A DNA stretch of 64,000 nucleotides, from positions 1-64,000 of the forward strand of contig JASBRS010000041.1 of NCBI GenBank assembly GCA_030149325.1, in the 5' to 3' direction. Under the pieces are notes generated by a model. The model did no database searches. It was not told the origin of the DNA and worked only from the letters and a program-made list of their open reading frames with translations. The position numbers and the translations under genes were made by a program. Shown in pieces: positions 48,802-58,611 of the stretch; within the stretch, counting starts at the first letter, position 1, and each line of letters starts with the position of its first letter. The DNA comes from Deinococci bacterium. Its GTDB lineage: Bacteria > Deinococcota > Deinococci > Deinococcales > Trueperaceae.

Positions 48802-51800
48802 ATGCCAGCAACCCTGGAACAGGTTCGAACGCGGATCCGGCGCAGCGGCGGCGCCGCCGGCAGCGTACTGACGCGGTTCGCCGAGGTGCTCTTCGACAAG
48901 GCCGACGACGCCTTCCTGGAGGAGTTCGACGGCGACAGCCTCTACGCCATGGCCGTCGACGGCCTGCGCTTCCTCGAGGGTGGCATCGAGGAGGGCCCGC
49001 GGGTGCAGGTGCTCAACCCCCGCTTCGAGGACGACGGCTGGGAGGCGCCCTACACCGTGGTGCGCCTGCTGCTCCAGGACCGGCCTTTCATCGTCGACTC
49101 GGTGCGCTCCGAGCTCGGCCGCCACGGCGTCGAGATCTTCCACCTGCTCCACCCGATCGTCGGCCCCGTGCGCGATGCGAGCGGCACCGTGGTGGAGCTG
49201 GAGGCGCGGGCCGAGCGCGACCGGCGCGAGGCGTTCGAGATGTTCTTCGTCGAGCGCATCGACGGCGAGGAGCAGCGCGAGGCGCTGCGCGACGCCATCG
49301 GCTCGGTGCTCGAGGACGTGCTGCTGGCCACCGGCGACTACGACGCCATGCGCCAGCGGGCGCTCGACCTGCGCGACTACGTGGCGGGCCTGCGCAAGAA
49401 GAGCGCCCAGGGCTACCACCGCACCCGCGGCGAGGAGCTCGACGAGTACGGCGCCTTCATGGAGTGGCTCGACGACGAGAACTTCGTGTTCCTGGGCTAC
49501 CGCGAGTACGACATCAAGGCGGTCGGCGGGGTGCGCTCGCTGCAGGTGACGCCCGGCAGCGGGCTGGGCATCCTGCGCAAGGTCGACGACAGCGCCTACC
49601 GCGAGCCGGTGCCGATCGCCGACCTGCCGGAGGGGCTGCGCGAGCGCGTGACCGGGGGGCGCGTGTTCGTGGTGACCAAGACCAACGCCGAGGCCACCGT
49701 CCACCGTCCCGCCCGCATGGACTACATCGGCATCAAGAAGCTCTCCGACAGCTGGCAGGTGCTGGGCGAGCACCGTTTCCTGGGGCTGTTCACCTCCAAG
49801 GCCCACTCCACCCCGGTCGAGTCGATCCCCATCCTGCGGCGCAAGCTGCGCCAGGTCCTGGAGCTCGACGACGCCCTGCCCGGCTCGCACGACTACAAGA
49901 GCATCGTGTCGGTGTTCAACTCGATGCCGCGCGAGGAGCTGTTCTGGTCGGACGCCGCCCAGATCCACCGCGACATCCGCACCATCCTGGGGCTCGAGCA
50001 GGAGCGGGGCGTGCGCCTCACGATGCGCCCCGACCCGCTGGGACGCGGCATCGGGGTGATGGTGATCATGCCGCGCGAGAGCTTCAACGCCGAGGTGCGC
50101 CGCACCGTGCAGCGCTTCCTCGCCGAGCGGCTGCAGGCCGAGCACGTCGACTACAACCTGGCGATGGGGGAGGACCAGGCGCAGGTCCGCTTCCACTTCT
50201 TCTTCACGACCGCGGTCCGCGCCTACGAGATCGACGTCAAGGTGCTCGAGCACGAGGTGGCCGAGTTGGCCCGGAGCTGGCGCGACGAGCTGCACGAGCG
50301 GCTGGTCGCGGCCCACGGGGCGCGCGACGGCCGCCGCCTGGCCGAGCGCTACGGCGCCGCCTTCGACCCGCGCTACACCGCCGACACCGGCGCCCCGCTG
50401 GCGGTACGCGACATCGACAACCTCGAGCGCATGGGCGCCGAGTCGGTGCTGGCCGATGTGCTGCAACCGCTCGAGCCGCAGGGCGAGGACGCCACCGCCC
50501 TCGTCCGTATCTACCACCAGGGGCACGGCATGGCGCTGTCCGACGTCTTGCCCGTGCTCGAGAACGTCGGCTTCCGCGTCGTCGAGCAGGTGCCGTACAT
50601 GCTGACGCTCGGCAACGGCAAGCGCGGCATCGAGGTGTTCCGCGTGCGCGACGCCCGCGACCGGCCGCTGGACGTACGCCGGCACCGCGAACGCGTCGTC
50701 GACGCGCTCGAGAGCCTGCTGCGGGGTCGCGCGGAGAACGACCGGTTGAACCGCCTGGTGCTGCACGGGGAGCTCACGGTGCGCCAGGTGGCGCTCCTGC
50801 GCACCTACCAGATGCACTTCGCGCAGCTCAACGCCGTCACCAGCCGTCGCTTCATCAACGACACCCTGCTTGCCCACCCGGAGGTGGCGAGCGCCCTGAT
50901 GGCGTACTTCGAGGCCAAGTTCGACCCCGCCGGCGCCGACGACCGGACGGCGCGCATGGCCGACGCGCGTGAGGCGGTGCTGTCGGGACTGGCGGCGGTG
51001 CGATCGTTGCCGGAGGACCGCACGCTGCGCGGGCTGCTCGACCTGATGGAGGCCACCGTCCGCACCAACTACTTCCAGGACAAGCCCTACATCGCCAACA
51101 AGGTGGCGTCGGGGCAGGTCGCCAGCATGCCCGATCCGCGTCCGATGTTCGAGATCGCCGTGATGGGCCTGGGGGTGGAGGGCGTCCACCTACGCGGCGG
51201 CCGGGTCGCGCGCGGGGGCTTGCGCTGGTCCGATCGGCCCGACGACTTCCGCACCGAGGTCCTGGGGCTGATGAAGACGCAGATGACCAAGAACGCCGTC
51301 ATCGTGCCGGTCGGCTCCAAGGGCGGGTTCGTGCTCAAGCACGCCCCCGCGGGTCGCGACGCCCTGCGCGACTACGTGCGCGAGCAGTACCAGGTGTTCA
51401 TCCGCGGGCTGCTCGATCTCACCGACAACCGCGTCGGCGGCAGCGTGGTCCACCCCGAAGGGCTGGTGCTGTACGACGACGACGACCCCTACCTGGTGGT
51501 CGCCGCCGACAAGGGGACGGCCACCTTCTCCGACCTCGCCAACCAGATCGCTGCCGAGTACGGCTACTGGCTCGGGGACGCCTTCGCCTCGGGGGGGTCG
51601 CACGGCTACGACCACAAGGCCATCGGCATCACCGCCCGGGGCGCCTGGGAGTGCGTGGCGCGGCACTTCCACGAGCTCGGCGTGGACGTCTTCGAGGACA
51701 CCTTCAGCGTGGTGGGGATCGGCGACATGTCCGGCGACGTGTTCGGCAACGGCATGCTCTACACCGACCGCATCCTGCTCAAGGCGGCCTTCAACCACCT

Positions 51801-53610
51801 GCACATCTTCCTCGACCCCGACCCCGACCCCGAGGCCAGCTTCGCCGAGCGCAAGCGGCTGTTCGAGTTGCCGCGCTCCTCGTGGAACGACTACGACCCT
51901 GCGCGCATCAGCGCCGGCGGCGGGGTGTTCGAGCGTGGCGCCAAGAGCATCCCGCTGAGCCCCGAGGCGAGGGCGATGCTGGGGGTCCAGGACGAGGCGC
52001 TGAGCGGCCCCGACCTGGTCCGGGCGATCCTGAGGATGCGCACCGACCTGCTGTGGAACGGCGGCATCGGCACCTACGTGCGCGCCAGCAGCGAGCGCGA
52101 CGCCGACGTCGGCGACGCCGCCAACGATGCGGTGCGCGTCACCGCACCGGAGCTGCGCTGCCGGGTGGTCGGCGAGGGGGGCAACCTCGGCCTCACGCAG
52201 CTCGCGCGCATCGAGTACGCCCGCGCCGGCGGACGCATCAACACCGACGCCATCGACAACTCGGCCGGCGTCGATACCTCCGACCACGAGGTGAACATCA
52301 AGATCCTGTTGCAGCCGATGGTGGCCGCCGGCGAGCTCAGCGACGCGCAGCGCAACCGCCTGCTCAAGGAGATGGAGACCGAGGTGGCGGCGCTGGTGCT
52401 GCGCGACAACGACCAGCAGTCGCTGGCGTTGAGCCTGGCCGAGCGCCGCAGCGTGCTCGACCTGCCGCTGTTCGACTCGTTGTTGGAGGACCTCACCCTC
52501 CACGGCGGGCTCAACCCGCACGTCGAGTTCCTGCCCACGCGGCGCCAGCTCCAGGAGCGGCAGCGGGCCGGCGAGGGGCTCTCCAGGCCGGAGCTGGCCG
52601 TGGCCATGGCCTACGTCAAGATGGGGATCTACCGCCAGCTCCTCGAGACCGACCTCCCCGACGAGCCGTACTTCGAGCACTACCTCTTCGAGTACTTCCC
52701 CGGGGCCTTGCAGGAGCGCTACGCCGACGCGATCCGCCAGCACACCCTGCGCCGCGAGATCACCGCCACCCAGGTCACCAACGTGGTGGTGGACCTGCTC
52801 GGCCCCAGCTTCGCCCACCGCGCCGTGCGCGACAGCGGGGCGGGCGTCGTGGACGTGGTCAAGGCGGCGCTGATGGCCTTCGAGGTCCTCGACGCGCGGG
52901 GCGTGGCGCAGCGGCTCGAGGAGCACCAGCCCGCCCTGCCGGCCGAGGCGCACTACGAGGCCCTCCACCAGCTCGTCCAGTCGGTCGAGGGGGTGGTGAG
53001 CTGGATGCTCTTCAACGACCTCACGCGCCGGGAGGTCGCCGACTTCGTCGACACCTACCGCGGCCCGCTGCAGACCCTGCGGAGCGATATCGAAGCGATG
53101 CTGCCCGGAGCCGAGCGGCGCCGCTTCCGGCGCCGCGCCAAGCACTTCACGTCGCTGTCGTTCGAGCCCGCGCTGGCGGCCGAGGTCGCCAGCCTCGAGT
53201 ACCTCCCCAGCAGCGTCGGCATCATCGACGTGAGCCGCCAGACCGGGGTCGGCCTCGACGAGGCCGCCAAGCGCTTCTACGCGCTGGGCGAGCGGCTGGC
53301 GTTGGGCTGGCTGCGCGACGCCCTCACCGGCCTGCCCGGCGATGGAGCGTGGGAGAAGATCGCCGCGGTGGGGCTGGTGATGGACCTGCGCGAGGCGCAG
53401 CGGCACCTGGCGACCGGCTTCATCGAGGCCCGCAAGGGCGACGGCTCGCTGTCGGCCGAGGGCTTCCTGGCGCGGCATCCGCACCTGCTCGAGCGCTTCG
53501 ACCAGGCCCTCGAGGAGCTGCGCGCGCCGAACGCCCTGACGCTGGCCGGCGGGGCGGTGCTGGTGCGGCTGCTGGCGCAGGCCCAGCGGACGGGAGCGAG
53601 CGCCGGCTGA
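48802..53610 (+). CDS. gdhB: Large NAD-specific glutamate dehydrogenase (about 180 kDa class)
   Basis: A 1602-residue enzyme that oxidatively deaminates glutamate to 2-oxoglutarate with NAD. Length matches the large bacterial class. The N-terminal ~700 residues are regulatory ('RPFIVDSVRSELGRHGVEIF' is ACT-like). The catalytic core lies in the middle: 'GGLRWSDRPDDFRTEVLGLM', then 'KNAVIVPVGSKGGFVLK' with the catalytic lysine, and 'VVGIGDMSGDVFGNGML' as part of the NAD domain. 'RTDLLWNGGIGTYVRAS' and 'VVGEGGNLGLTQLARIEYA' follow. A ~350-residue C-terminal helical domain ends the protein. It links amino acid catabolism to the TCA cycle. The gene symbol is by analogy. Confidence 0.94.
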   Translation: MPATLEQVRTRIRRSGGAAGSVLTRFAEVLFDKADDAFLEEFDGDSLYAMAVDGLRFLEGGIEEGPRVQVLNPRFEDDGWEAPYTVVRLLLQDRPFIVDSVRSELGRHGVEIFHLLHPIVGPVRDASGTVVELEARAERDRREAFEMFFVERIDGEEQREALRDAIGSVLEDVLLATGDYDAMRQRALDLRDYVAGLRKKSAQGYHRTRGEELDEYGAFMEWLDDENFVFLGYREYDIKAVGGVRSLQVTPGSGLGILRKVDDSAYREPVPIADLPEGLRERVTGGRVFVVTKTNAEATVHRPARMDYIGIKKLSDSWQVLGEHRFLGLFTSKAHSTPVESIPILRRKLRQVLELDDALPGSHDYKSIVSVFNSMPREELFWSDAAQIHRDIRTILGLEQERGVRLTMRPDPLGRGIGVMVIMPRESFNAEVRRTVQRFLAERLQAEHVDYNLAMGEDQAQVRFHFFFTTAVRAYEIDVKVLEHEVAELARSWRDELHERLVAAHGARDGRRLAERYGAAFDPRYTADTGAPLAVRDIDNLERMGAESVLADVLQPLEPQGEDATALVRIYHQGHGMALSDVLPVLENVGFRVVEQVPYMLTLGNGKRGIEVFRVRDARDRPLDVRRHRERVVDALESLLRGRAENDRLNRLVLHGELTVRQVALLRTYQMHFAQLNAVTSRRFINDTLLAHPEVASALMAYFEAKFDPAGADDRTARMADAREAVLSGLAAVRSLPEDRTLRGLLDLMEATVRTNYFQDKPYIANKVASGQVASMPDPRPMFEIAVMGLGVEGVHLRGGRVARGGLRWSDRPDDFRTEVLGLMKTQMTKNAVIVPVGSKGGFVLKHAPAGRDALRDYVREQYQVFIRGLLDLTDNRVGGSVVHPEGLVLYDDDDPYLVVAADKGTATFSDLANQIAAEYGYWLGDAFASGGSHGYDHKAIGITARGAWECVARHFHELGVDVFEDTFSVVGIGDMSGDVFGNGMLYTDRILLKAAFNHLHIFLDPDPDPEASFAERKRLFELPRSSWNDYDPARISAGGGVFERGAKSIPLSPEARAMLGVQDEALSGPDLVRAILRMRTDLLWNGGIGTYVRASSERDADVGDAANDAVRVTAPELRCRVVGEGGNLGLTQLARIEYARAGGRINTDAIDNSAGVDTSDHEVNIKILLQPMVAAGELSDAQRNRLLKEMETEVAALVLRDNDQQSLALSLAERRSVLDLPLFDSLLEDLTLHGGLNPHVEFLPTRRQLQERQRAGEGLSRPELAVAMAYVKMGIYRQLLETDLPDEPYFEHYLFEYFPGALQERYADAIRQHTLRREITATQVTNVVVDLLGPSFAHRAVRDSGAGVVDVVKAALMAFEVLDARGVAQRLEEHQPALPAEAHYEALHQLVQSVEGVVSWMLFNDLTRREVADFVDTYRGPLQTLRSDIEAMLPGAERRRFRRRAKHFTSLSFEPALAAEVASLEYLPSSVGIIDVSRQTGVGLDEAAKRFYALGERLALGWLRDALTGLPGDGAWEKIAAVGLVMDLREAQRHLATGFIEARKGDGSLSAEGFLARHPHLLERFDQALEELRAPNALTLAGGAVLVRLLAQAQRTGASAG

Positions 53611-53664
53611 AGCGGTCGCGGCCGGGTTGCCCGTACCGCGGGCGCCGGAGCGCGGGCGGGGGCC

Positions 53665-54780
53665 CTACAGCGCCTGGACGAAGGTCCGGAGCAGCGCGTC
53701 GAGCCTCGCCAGGCCGTCGGCCGTGGCGCGCAGGCGCGGGCCCTCCACCTCCAGCAGCCGGTGGCGCAGGGCGTCGCGCCACCACGCCGGCGCCATCGCC
53801 TCGGGCGTACGCCCGGTGAGCTCCCGTAGCCGGTCGAGGTCGACGCCCTCACGCGTACGCAGGCCGGTGAGCAGCCGTTCCACCACCACCCCTTCGGCGT
53901 CGAGCGCTTCGCTCTCGGGGGGCGCGCCCTCCAGCCAACGGCGGATGGGCGGGTTGCGCAGGCGCGTGCCGAACGCGCCGGCGCCCGCGACGCCGTCGGG
54001 CAGGTGGCTCGACGCCGACGGCCCCAGCCCCAGGTAGGGCTCGCCGCGCCAGGTGCTCTGGTTGTGGCGGGACTCGTCGCCGGGACGCGCGAAGTTGGAG
54101 ACCTCGTAGCGCTCCAGGCCGTACTCGGCGAGCACCGGAGCGGCGAGCTCGAAGTCGTCGGCCTCGCGCTCGCGGTCGACGACCACCCCGCGCAGGGCGA
54201 ACGGCGTGCCGGCTTCGACGGTCAGGCTGTACACGCTCATGTGCCCGACGCCGCTGGACGCCACCGTGCGGAGGTCGCGCTCGGCGTCCTGGCCCGCGAC
54301 GGCGGTGATGACGTCGGCGTTGACGCGCATCCCCGAGGCCAGGGCCCAGTCGAGGGCCTGCATCGCCGCACGGCCGTCGTGGGCGCGGCCCAGGAAGCGC
54401 AGCACGGGGTCCTGGGTGGACTGCAGGCCGATCGACAGGCGGTCGAAGCCGAGGTCCCGGAAGCGGGCCAGGCGCTCGGGATCGAAGGTGAGGGGATCGG
54501 CCTCGAGGGTCGTCTCGACCGTCCCCGGGAACCCGAAGGCACGCTCCAGGGCCCCGACCACGCGGGCCAGCTCGGCGTCGCTCAGGTGCGAGGGGGTGCC
54601 GCCGCCGAAGTACACGGTGGCGGGGCGGCCGGGGTAGCGCGCCGCCTGCTCGTCGATCTCCTGCTCGAGACGGTCGAGGTAGCGCGCCACCAGGCGCTCG
54701 TCGCGGCGCATCTTGTGGAAGTCGCAGTAGGGGCACACGTGCGGGCAGAACGGCACGTGCAGGTAGAGCGAGGGGGCCAC
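53665..54780 (-). CDS. hemW: Radical SAM heme chaperone HemW
   Basis: A 371-residue radical SAM protein. The cluster motif CPHVCPYCDF (CxxxCxxC) is at residues 12-21, followed by 'TVYFGGGTPSHLSDAEL' and 'RLSIGLQSTQDPVLRFLGRA'. 'SRHNQSTWRGEPYLGLGPSA' corresponds to the HNxxYW region of HemW. It lacks the fourth cysteine of coproporphyrinogen dehydrogenase HemN, so it is a heme-transfer chaperone rather than a biosynthetic oxidase. GTG 54780 has TACCCT 6 nt upstream, a leaderless start. It lies downstream of a sugar-transport operon from which it is separated by a palindromic terminator. Confidence 0.92.
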   Translation of the reverse strand: MAPSLYLHVPFCPHVCPYCDFHKMRRDERLVARYLDRLEQEIDEQAARYPGRPATVYFGGGTPSHLSDAELARVVGALERAFGFPGTVETTLEADPLTFDPERLARFRDLGFDRLSIGLQSTQDPVLRFLGRAHDGRAAMQALDWALASGMRVNADVITAVAGQDAERDLRTVASSGVGHMSVYSLTVEAGTPFALRGVVVDREREADDFELAAPVLAEYGLERYEVSNFARPGDESRHNQSTWRGEPYLGLGPSASSHLPDGVAGAGAFGTRLRNPPIRRWLEGAPPESEALDAEGVVVERLLTGLRTREGVDLDRLRELTGRTPEAMAPAWWRDALRHRLLEVEGPRLRATADGLARLDALLRTFVQAL

Positions 54781-54786
54781 CCTGCC

Positions 54787-54792
54787 AGGGTA
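54787..54792 (-). promoter_or_regulatory. Leaderless -10 box (TACCCT) of hemW
   Basis: TACCCT on the minus strand, 6 nt (GGCAGG), then GTG at 54780. Confidence 0.5.
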
Positions 54793-54847
54793 GTCGACGG
54801 CGCCCCGCCGGTCGGGGCCGGACGCGACCGGCAGGACCCAAGGAGAC

Positions 54848-54873
54848 GGGGGGCGGCCGATCGGCCGCCCCCC
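54848..54873 (-). terminator. Terminator of the second sugar-transport operon
   Basis: Perfect 26-nt palindrome, GGGGGGCGGCCGA and its complement, 22 nt after the stop of the binding-protein gene. Confidence 0.65.
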
Positions 54874-54894
54874 GGTGGGAACTGCGAGCCGAGG

Positions 54895-56250
54895 CTAGTT
54901 CTTCGGCAGGTTCTTGAGCTGGTCCGCCAGGATCTCGTTGGCGGTGGCGTTGGCCGTCTTCAGGGTGTCGGTCACGGAGGCGCCGTCCATGATGGCTGCC
55001 ATGTCGCTGGCGACCTCATCGCGGACGAAGTCGTAGCCGGGGACCGGCGGCTCGGCGATGCCGTAGGGCAGCAGGTCGAAGGCGGTCTTGTAGGCCGGGT
55101 GCGAGGCGAAGTAGTCGGTCAGCTCGTTGGCGACGCTCTTGCGCACCGGGAAGTACTCGCTGGCCATGGCCCACTCGGCCTGGGCGGTGGCGCCGGTGTA
55201 GTACTTGATGAACAGCCAGGCCGCCAGGTTGGCCTCCTTGGAGTGGCCGGAGGGGATGCTCACGCTGGCGCCGTAGACGTTCATGACGGGATCGGGCGTG
55301 GTGTGCGGGATGGCGGCCACGCTCCAGGAGAACTTGGCGCCCTCGTCGACGGCGCTCTTGTAGTACGGCAGGCCTGACGACGAGCCGACGGTGAACAGCG
55401 TGCGGCCGGCGCCGAAGTCGGTCTGGTCGCCGTACGCCTCGGTGACGATGGTGGCGCAACCCGCCTTGAAGAGGTCCTGCAGGAAGGTCATCGCCTTGAC
55501 GGCGCCCTCGGAGTCGTAGGTGAACTTGTTGGTGGCGTCGTCGAAGATGTTGCCGCCGAAGGCGAAGGTCCAGCTCGCCAGACGGCTGGCGTCGATCGAC
55601 AGCTCGTAGCCGATGGCGCCGCTGGTCGTGGCCTTGCTGTAGGGGCTCTTGGTGGCCGCGCAGGCGGCTTCCTGGAACTGCTCGGGCGTGGTCGGCGGGC
55701 CGTCGAAGCTGATCTTGCCGTTGGCGCGCAGCTCCTTCAGCCAGTCGCTGTTGTAGTACAGGACCTCCATCGAGCGGTTCGGCGGGAAGCCGTAGCGCGC
55801 GCCGCCGAAGCTCGGGAAGACGTCGGCCTTGTAGAAGCCCGGGAAGAAGTCGGCCTTGTCGGCCGCCGACAGCCCCCACTTGGCGGAGTCGACCAAGGGG
55901 TTCATGTCGACGACGCCGTTGCCCAGCGCGTAGGTAGCGGCCTGGTTCTGGTAGGCGACCACGATGTTGGGGGAATCCGCGGTGTCGAGCACCGGCAGCA
56001 TCTTGCGGAAGATGTCGCCGTAGCTGCCCTGGTACTCCGCCTTGACGGTGATCTTGTAGGGGTTCGAGGCGTTGAAGGCCTCGACGATCTTGTCCAGCGC
56101 CGCCTCGCGGCTCTGCGAGTGCTGGTGCCAGAACGTGATGGTCTGGCCACTCGGGTCGACGTTCTCGTAGCTGTCGGCCTGGGCCAGCGCCGTGGTGACG
56201 CCACCCAGGAGCAGGACGGCTCCCAGTAGGACGAACAGACCTCGCTTCAT
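54895..56250 (-). CDS. Sugar ABC transporter substrate-binding protein (UgpB-like, family 1)
   Basis: A 451-residue periplasmic binding protein with signal peptide (MKRGLFVLLGAVLLLGG to about ALAQA). The mature N-terminus 'QTITFWHQHSQSREAALDKI' and 'EAFNASNPYKITVKAEYQGS' with 'DIFRKMLPVLDTADSPNIVV' is the family-1 pattern close to glycerol-3-phosphate/disaccharide binders. 'GYPPNRS'-like 'YGFPPNRSMEVLYYNSDWL' is also present. Ligand is not predictable; a sugar, polyol or glycerol-phosphodiester is likely. It follows two permease genes; no ATPase is encoded here. Confidence 0.88.
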   Translation of the reverse strand: MKRGLFVLLGAVLLLGGVTTALAQADSYENVDPSGQTITFWHQHSQSREAALDKIVEAFNASNPYKITVKAEYQGSYGDIFRKMLPVLDTADSPNIVVAYQNQAATYALGNGVVDMNPLVDSAKWGLSAADKADFFPGFYKADVFPSFGGARYGFPPNRSMEVLYYNSDWLKELRANGKISFDGPPTTPEQFQEAACAATKSPYSKATTSGAIGYELSIDASRLASWTFAFGGNIFDDATNKFTYDSEGAVKAMTFLQDLFKAGCATIVTEAYGDQTDFGAGRTLFTVGSSSGLPYYKSAVDEGAKFSWSVAAIPHTTPDPVMNVYGASVSIPSGHSKEANLAAWLFIKYYTGATAQAEWAMASEYFPVRKSVANELTDYFASHPAYKTAFDLLPYGIAEPPVPGYDFVRDEVASDMAAIMDGASVTDTLKTANATANEILADQLKNLPKN

Positions 56251-56298
56251 GACGTGCTCCTTTCCCTCCTGATGTGCTTCGCAGCCCCCGGCATGGGG

Positions 56299-57198
56299 CT
56301 ATCCCTTCAGCCCCGAGGTGGCGATCCCCTCGGTGAACTGCTTCTGGGTGAAGAAGTAGACGACCAGCACCGGCAGGATGGTGATGACGGCTCCGGCCAT
56401 GAGCAGGTGCGTCTGCGGTCCGGCCTCGGTGATGAAGGTGTACAGGCCCACGCCGAGCGGCCGCCAGGTCGGCGTGGTCGTGACCAGCAGGGGCCATAGG
56501 AACTCGTTCCAGGTGCGGACGAAGGTCAGCAGCGCCGCCGTCATCATGACGGGGCGGCTCATCGGGACCACCACCGCGGTCAGGAAGCGCAGGTGGCCGG
56601 CGCCGTCGATGCGCGCGGCGTCCCACAGCTCGTCGGGGACGCCCATGAAGAACTGGCGGAACAGGAAGATGATGAACGCCGTCGACAGGAACGGTACCGT
56701 CAGGGCCGGCAGCTTGTTGATCCACGAGCCCCAGGGGATGACGTCGCCACGGACCAGCAGGAAGTTGGGGATGAAGGTGACGGTGCTCGGGATCATCAGC
56801 GTCGTCAGCAGCACCATGAAGATGACCTCGCGACCGGGGAAGCGGATCTTGGCGAAGGCGTAGCCCGCCAACGTGCAGGTGACCAGGACGCCCAGGATGA
56901 TGATGGCGCTGATGATGACGCTGTTGCGGAAGTACAGCGCGAAGTCCGCCTCGGTCCACGCCTTCTGGTAGTTCACCCATTGCGGCGTGTGCGGCACGAA
57001 GCGCCGGTTGATGGTCTCGCCCAGCGTCATCAGCGAGGTCGACGCCATGTAGAAGAACGGCGTGAACGACACGATGGCGCCGACCGTCAGCAGGAAGTAG
57101 ATGGGCAGGTGCCCGAGCTTGAACTCGTACGGCTCGCGGCTGGCGCGCGCCGCGCGCCGGGCGACGGCGGGGGCCGCGTCGGACGGGAGGCTAGCCAC
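56299..57198 (-). CDS. Sugar ABC permease (MalG/UgpE type)
   Basis: A 299-residue permease with six membrane segments. 'IVSFTPFFYMASTSLMTLGE', 'YAFAKIRFPGREVIFMVLLT' and the EAA loop 'VPDELWDAARIDGAGHLRFL' are characteristic. The C-terminus 'FFTQKQFTEGIATSGLKG' is the usual ending. Its start overlaps the upstream permease gene by 8 nt, so translation is coupled. It pairs with the MalF-type permease and the binding protein encoded 48 nt downstream. Confidence 0.91.
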   Translation of the reverse strand: MASLPSDAAPAVARRAARASREPYEFKLGHLPIYFLLTVGAIVSFTPFFYMASTSLMTLGETINRRFVPHTPQWVNYQKAWTEADFALYFRNSVIISAIIILGVLVTCTLAGYAFAKIRFPGREVIFMVLLTTLMIPSTVTFIPNFLLVRGDVIPWGSWINKLPALTVPFLSTAFIIFLFRQFFMGVPDELWDAARIDGAGHLRFLTAVVVPMSRPVMMTAALLTFVRTWNEFLWPLLVTTTPTWRPLGVGLYTFITEAGPQTHLLMAGAVITILPVLVVYFFTQKQFTEGIATSGLKG

Positions 57199-58375
57199 GG
57201 AACACGCTCCGTCCGAAGAAGCGGCTCTGGTAGAGCGTCAGGATCAGGATGATGCCGAACAGGACCACCGATTGGGCGGCCGCCAGGCTCCAGTTGTTAC
57301 GCTTGTAGAAGGTGTCGAAGATCACGATGCTGGCGGTGTCGACGGCGTCGCGGACGGCCGGCTGGCGCATCACGTAGATATGGGTGAAGGCCTGGAAGGT
57401 GCCGATGAAGCCCAGCACCGTCAGGTAGAAGGTCACGGGCGAGAGCATCGGGACGGTGATGAAGCGGAAGCTCTGGACGCGGTTGGCGCCGTCGATGGCC
57501 GCGGCCTCGTAGAGGTCGCGCGGGATGCCCCCGAGCCCCGCCAGGAAGATGACGGCGTTGTAGCCGGTGAAGGTCCAGATGCCGAAGAAGATGATGGTGA
57601 CGAGGGCCAGGCTGGGCCCTGCCCAGAAGCCCGAGACGTGCTCGATCCCGACGTGCCGCAGCAACCCCCCGAAGAGCACCTCGAGCACCGGCTTGGTCTC
57701 GAACAGCCAGCGCTGCGGAGGGATGTGGAACCACGACAGCACGGTGTTGGCCAGGAACTCCGGCCGCGGGCTGAAGATCGTCCGGAACACCGCGGCGCCC
57801 GCCACCGCGGGCACCACGTACGGCAGGAAGTAGAACATCCGGAACAGCTCCTGGCCGCGGATCTTCTGGAACAGCAGGCTGGCCAGCACCAGCGCCAGGG
57901 CGATCTGGATGGGGACGGAGCCGAAGCCGTAGTAGACGGTGCGGACCAGCCCCTGCAGGAAGGCCCGGTCGCCGGTGTGGACCATCCTCTGCCAGCCCAG
58001 CGCGACGGCGACGCCGGCGGCGAGGAGGACCAGCGCGCCCGCCGCCTGCGCGTAGCGACGCCGTTCGCCCCGGCCGGCGCCGAAGGCGTCGGTCCACAGC
58101 CAGTGCGCCACCAGCACCAGCAGCAGCCCGCCGAAGAAGGCCGCGGCGCCGGTCACGTCGCCGAAGGTCTTGAGGTAGTTCTCGAAGCCGATGTAGCTGC
58201 CCTTGCGGACGCGCCAGCTGTAGAGGCTCATGTAGATGGCGTAGCCGATCGGGAACAGCCCGAAGATGCCGATGATGATCACCGAGGGCAGCACGAACAG
58301 GTAGCCCGTGAGCCACTCCTGCCACACGCGGCGAGGCACGCCCGCACGACCGGCCGGCCGCGCGTTCAGCGCCAC
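57191..58375 (-). CDS. Sugar ABC permease (MalF/UgpA type) with internal insertion
   Basis: A 394-residue permease, about 100 residues longer than most UgpA-type proteins. After the first segment and 'FPIGYAIYMSLYSWRVRKGS', an insertion of about 70 residues ('AAFFGGLLLVLVAHWLWTD', 'QAAGALVLLAAGVAVALGW') adds two probable membrane segments before 'RTVYYGFGSVPIQIALALVL'. The rest is canonical, with EAA loop 'IPRDLYEAAAIDGANRVQSF'. First gene of the importer operon. TATACT at 58527-58532 gives a leader of about 145 nt. Confidence 0.9.
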   Translation of the reverse strand: MALNARPAGRAGVPRRVWQEWLTGYLFVLPSVIIIGIFGLFPIGYAIYMSLYSWRVRKGSYIGFENYLKTFGDVTGAAAFFGGLLLVLVAHWLWTDAFGAGRGERRRYAQAAGALVLLAAGVAVALGWQRMVHTGDRAFLQGLVRTVYYGFGSVPIQIALALVLASLLFQKIRGQELFRMFYFLPYVVPAVAGAAVFRTIFSPRPEFLANTVLSWFHIPPQRWLFETKPVLEVLFGGLLRHVGIEHVSGFWAGPSLALVTIIFFGIWTFTGYNAVIFLAGLGGIPRDLYEAAAIDGANRVQSFRFITVPMLSPVTFYLTVLGFIGTFQAFTHIYVMRQPAVRDAVDTASIVIFDTFYKRNNWSLAAAQSVVLFGIILILTLYQSRFFGRSVFRG

Positions 58376-58526
58376 GGTCGCTCCGGTCGCAGCATGTCGG
58401 AAGCCCCTGTCCGGTCCACCACGAAGACCCTACCGAAGGCCCGTCATCGGACCGTCAGGGCGGCGGGTCCCGTCCCCCGGTAGGGGTCCCGTCTCGAGTC
58501 GCCGACGTTCAGGCATCACCGCAACC

Positions 58527-58532
58527 AGTATA
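58527..58532 (-). promoter_or_regulatory. Candidate -10 box of the second sugar importer operon
   Basis: TATACT on the minus strand; long leader of about 145 nt containing GTCCCGTCCCCC-type repeats but no ORF I would support. Confidence 0.4.
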
Positions 58533-58600
58533 GGTGGCGGGGGGCGGCTCCGGGTTAGTACGTCGGGCGCGCAGGGACACGCCGGCGACGGCGCGCGCGG

Positions 58601-58606
58601 TAGAGT
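58601..58606 (+). promoter_or_regulatory. Leaderless -10 box (TAGAGT) of the THUMP methyltransferase gene
   Basis: TAGAGT, 5 nt (GACCC), then GTG at 58612. Confidence 0.55.
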
Positions 58607-58611
58607 GACCC

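Noticed and set aside
47719-51189. A 1156-codon open frame on the minus strand opposite the glutamate dehydrogenase gene
   Set aside because: In such GC-rich DNA the antisense frames of real genes stay open; composition is Arg/Gly/His-rich with no family motif, and the plus strand holds a clear enzyme.
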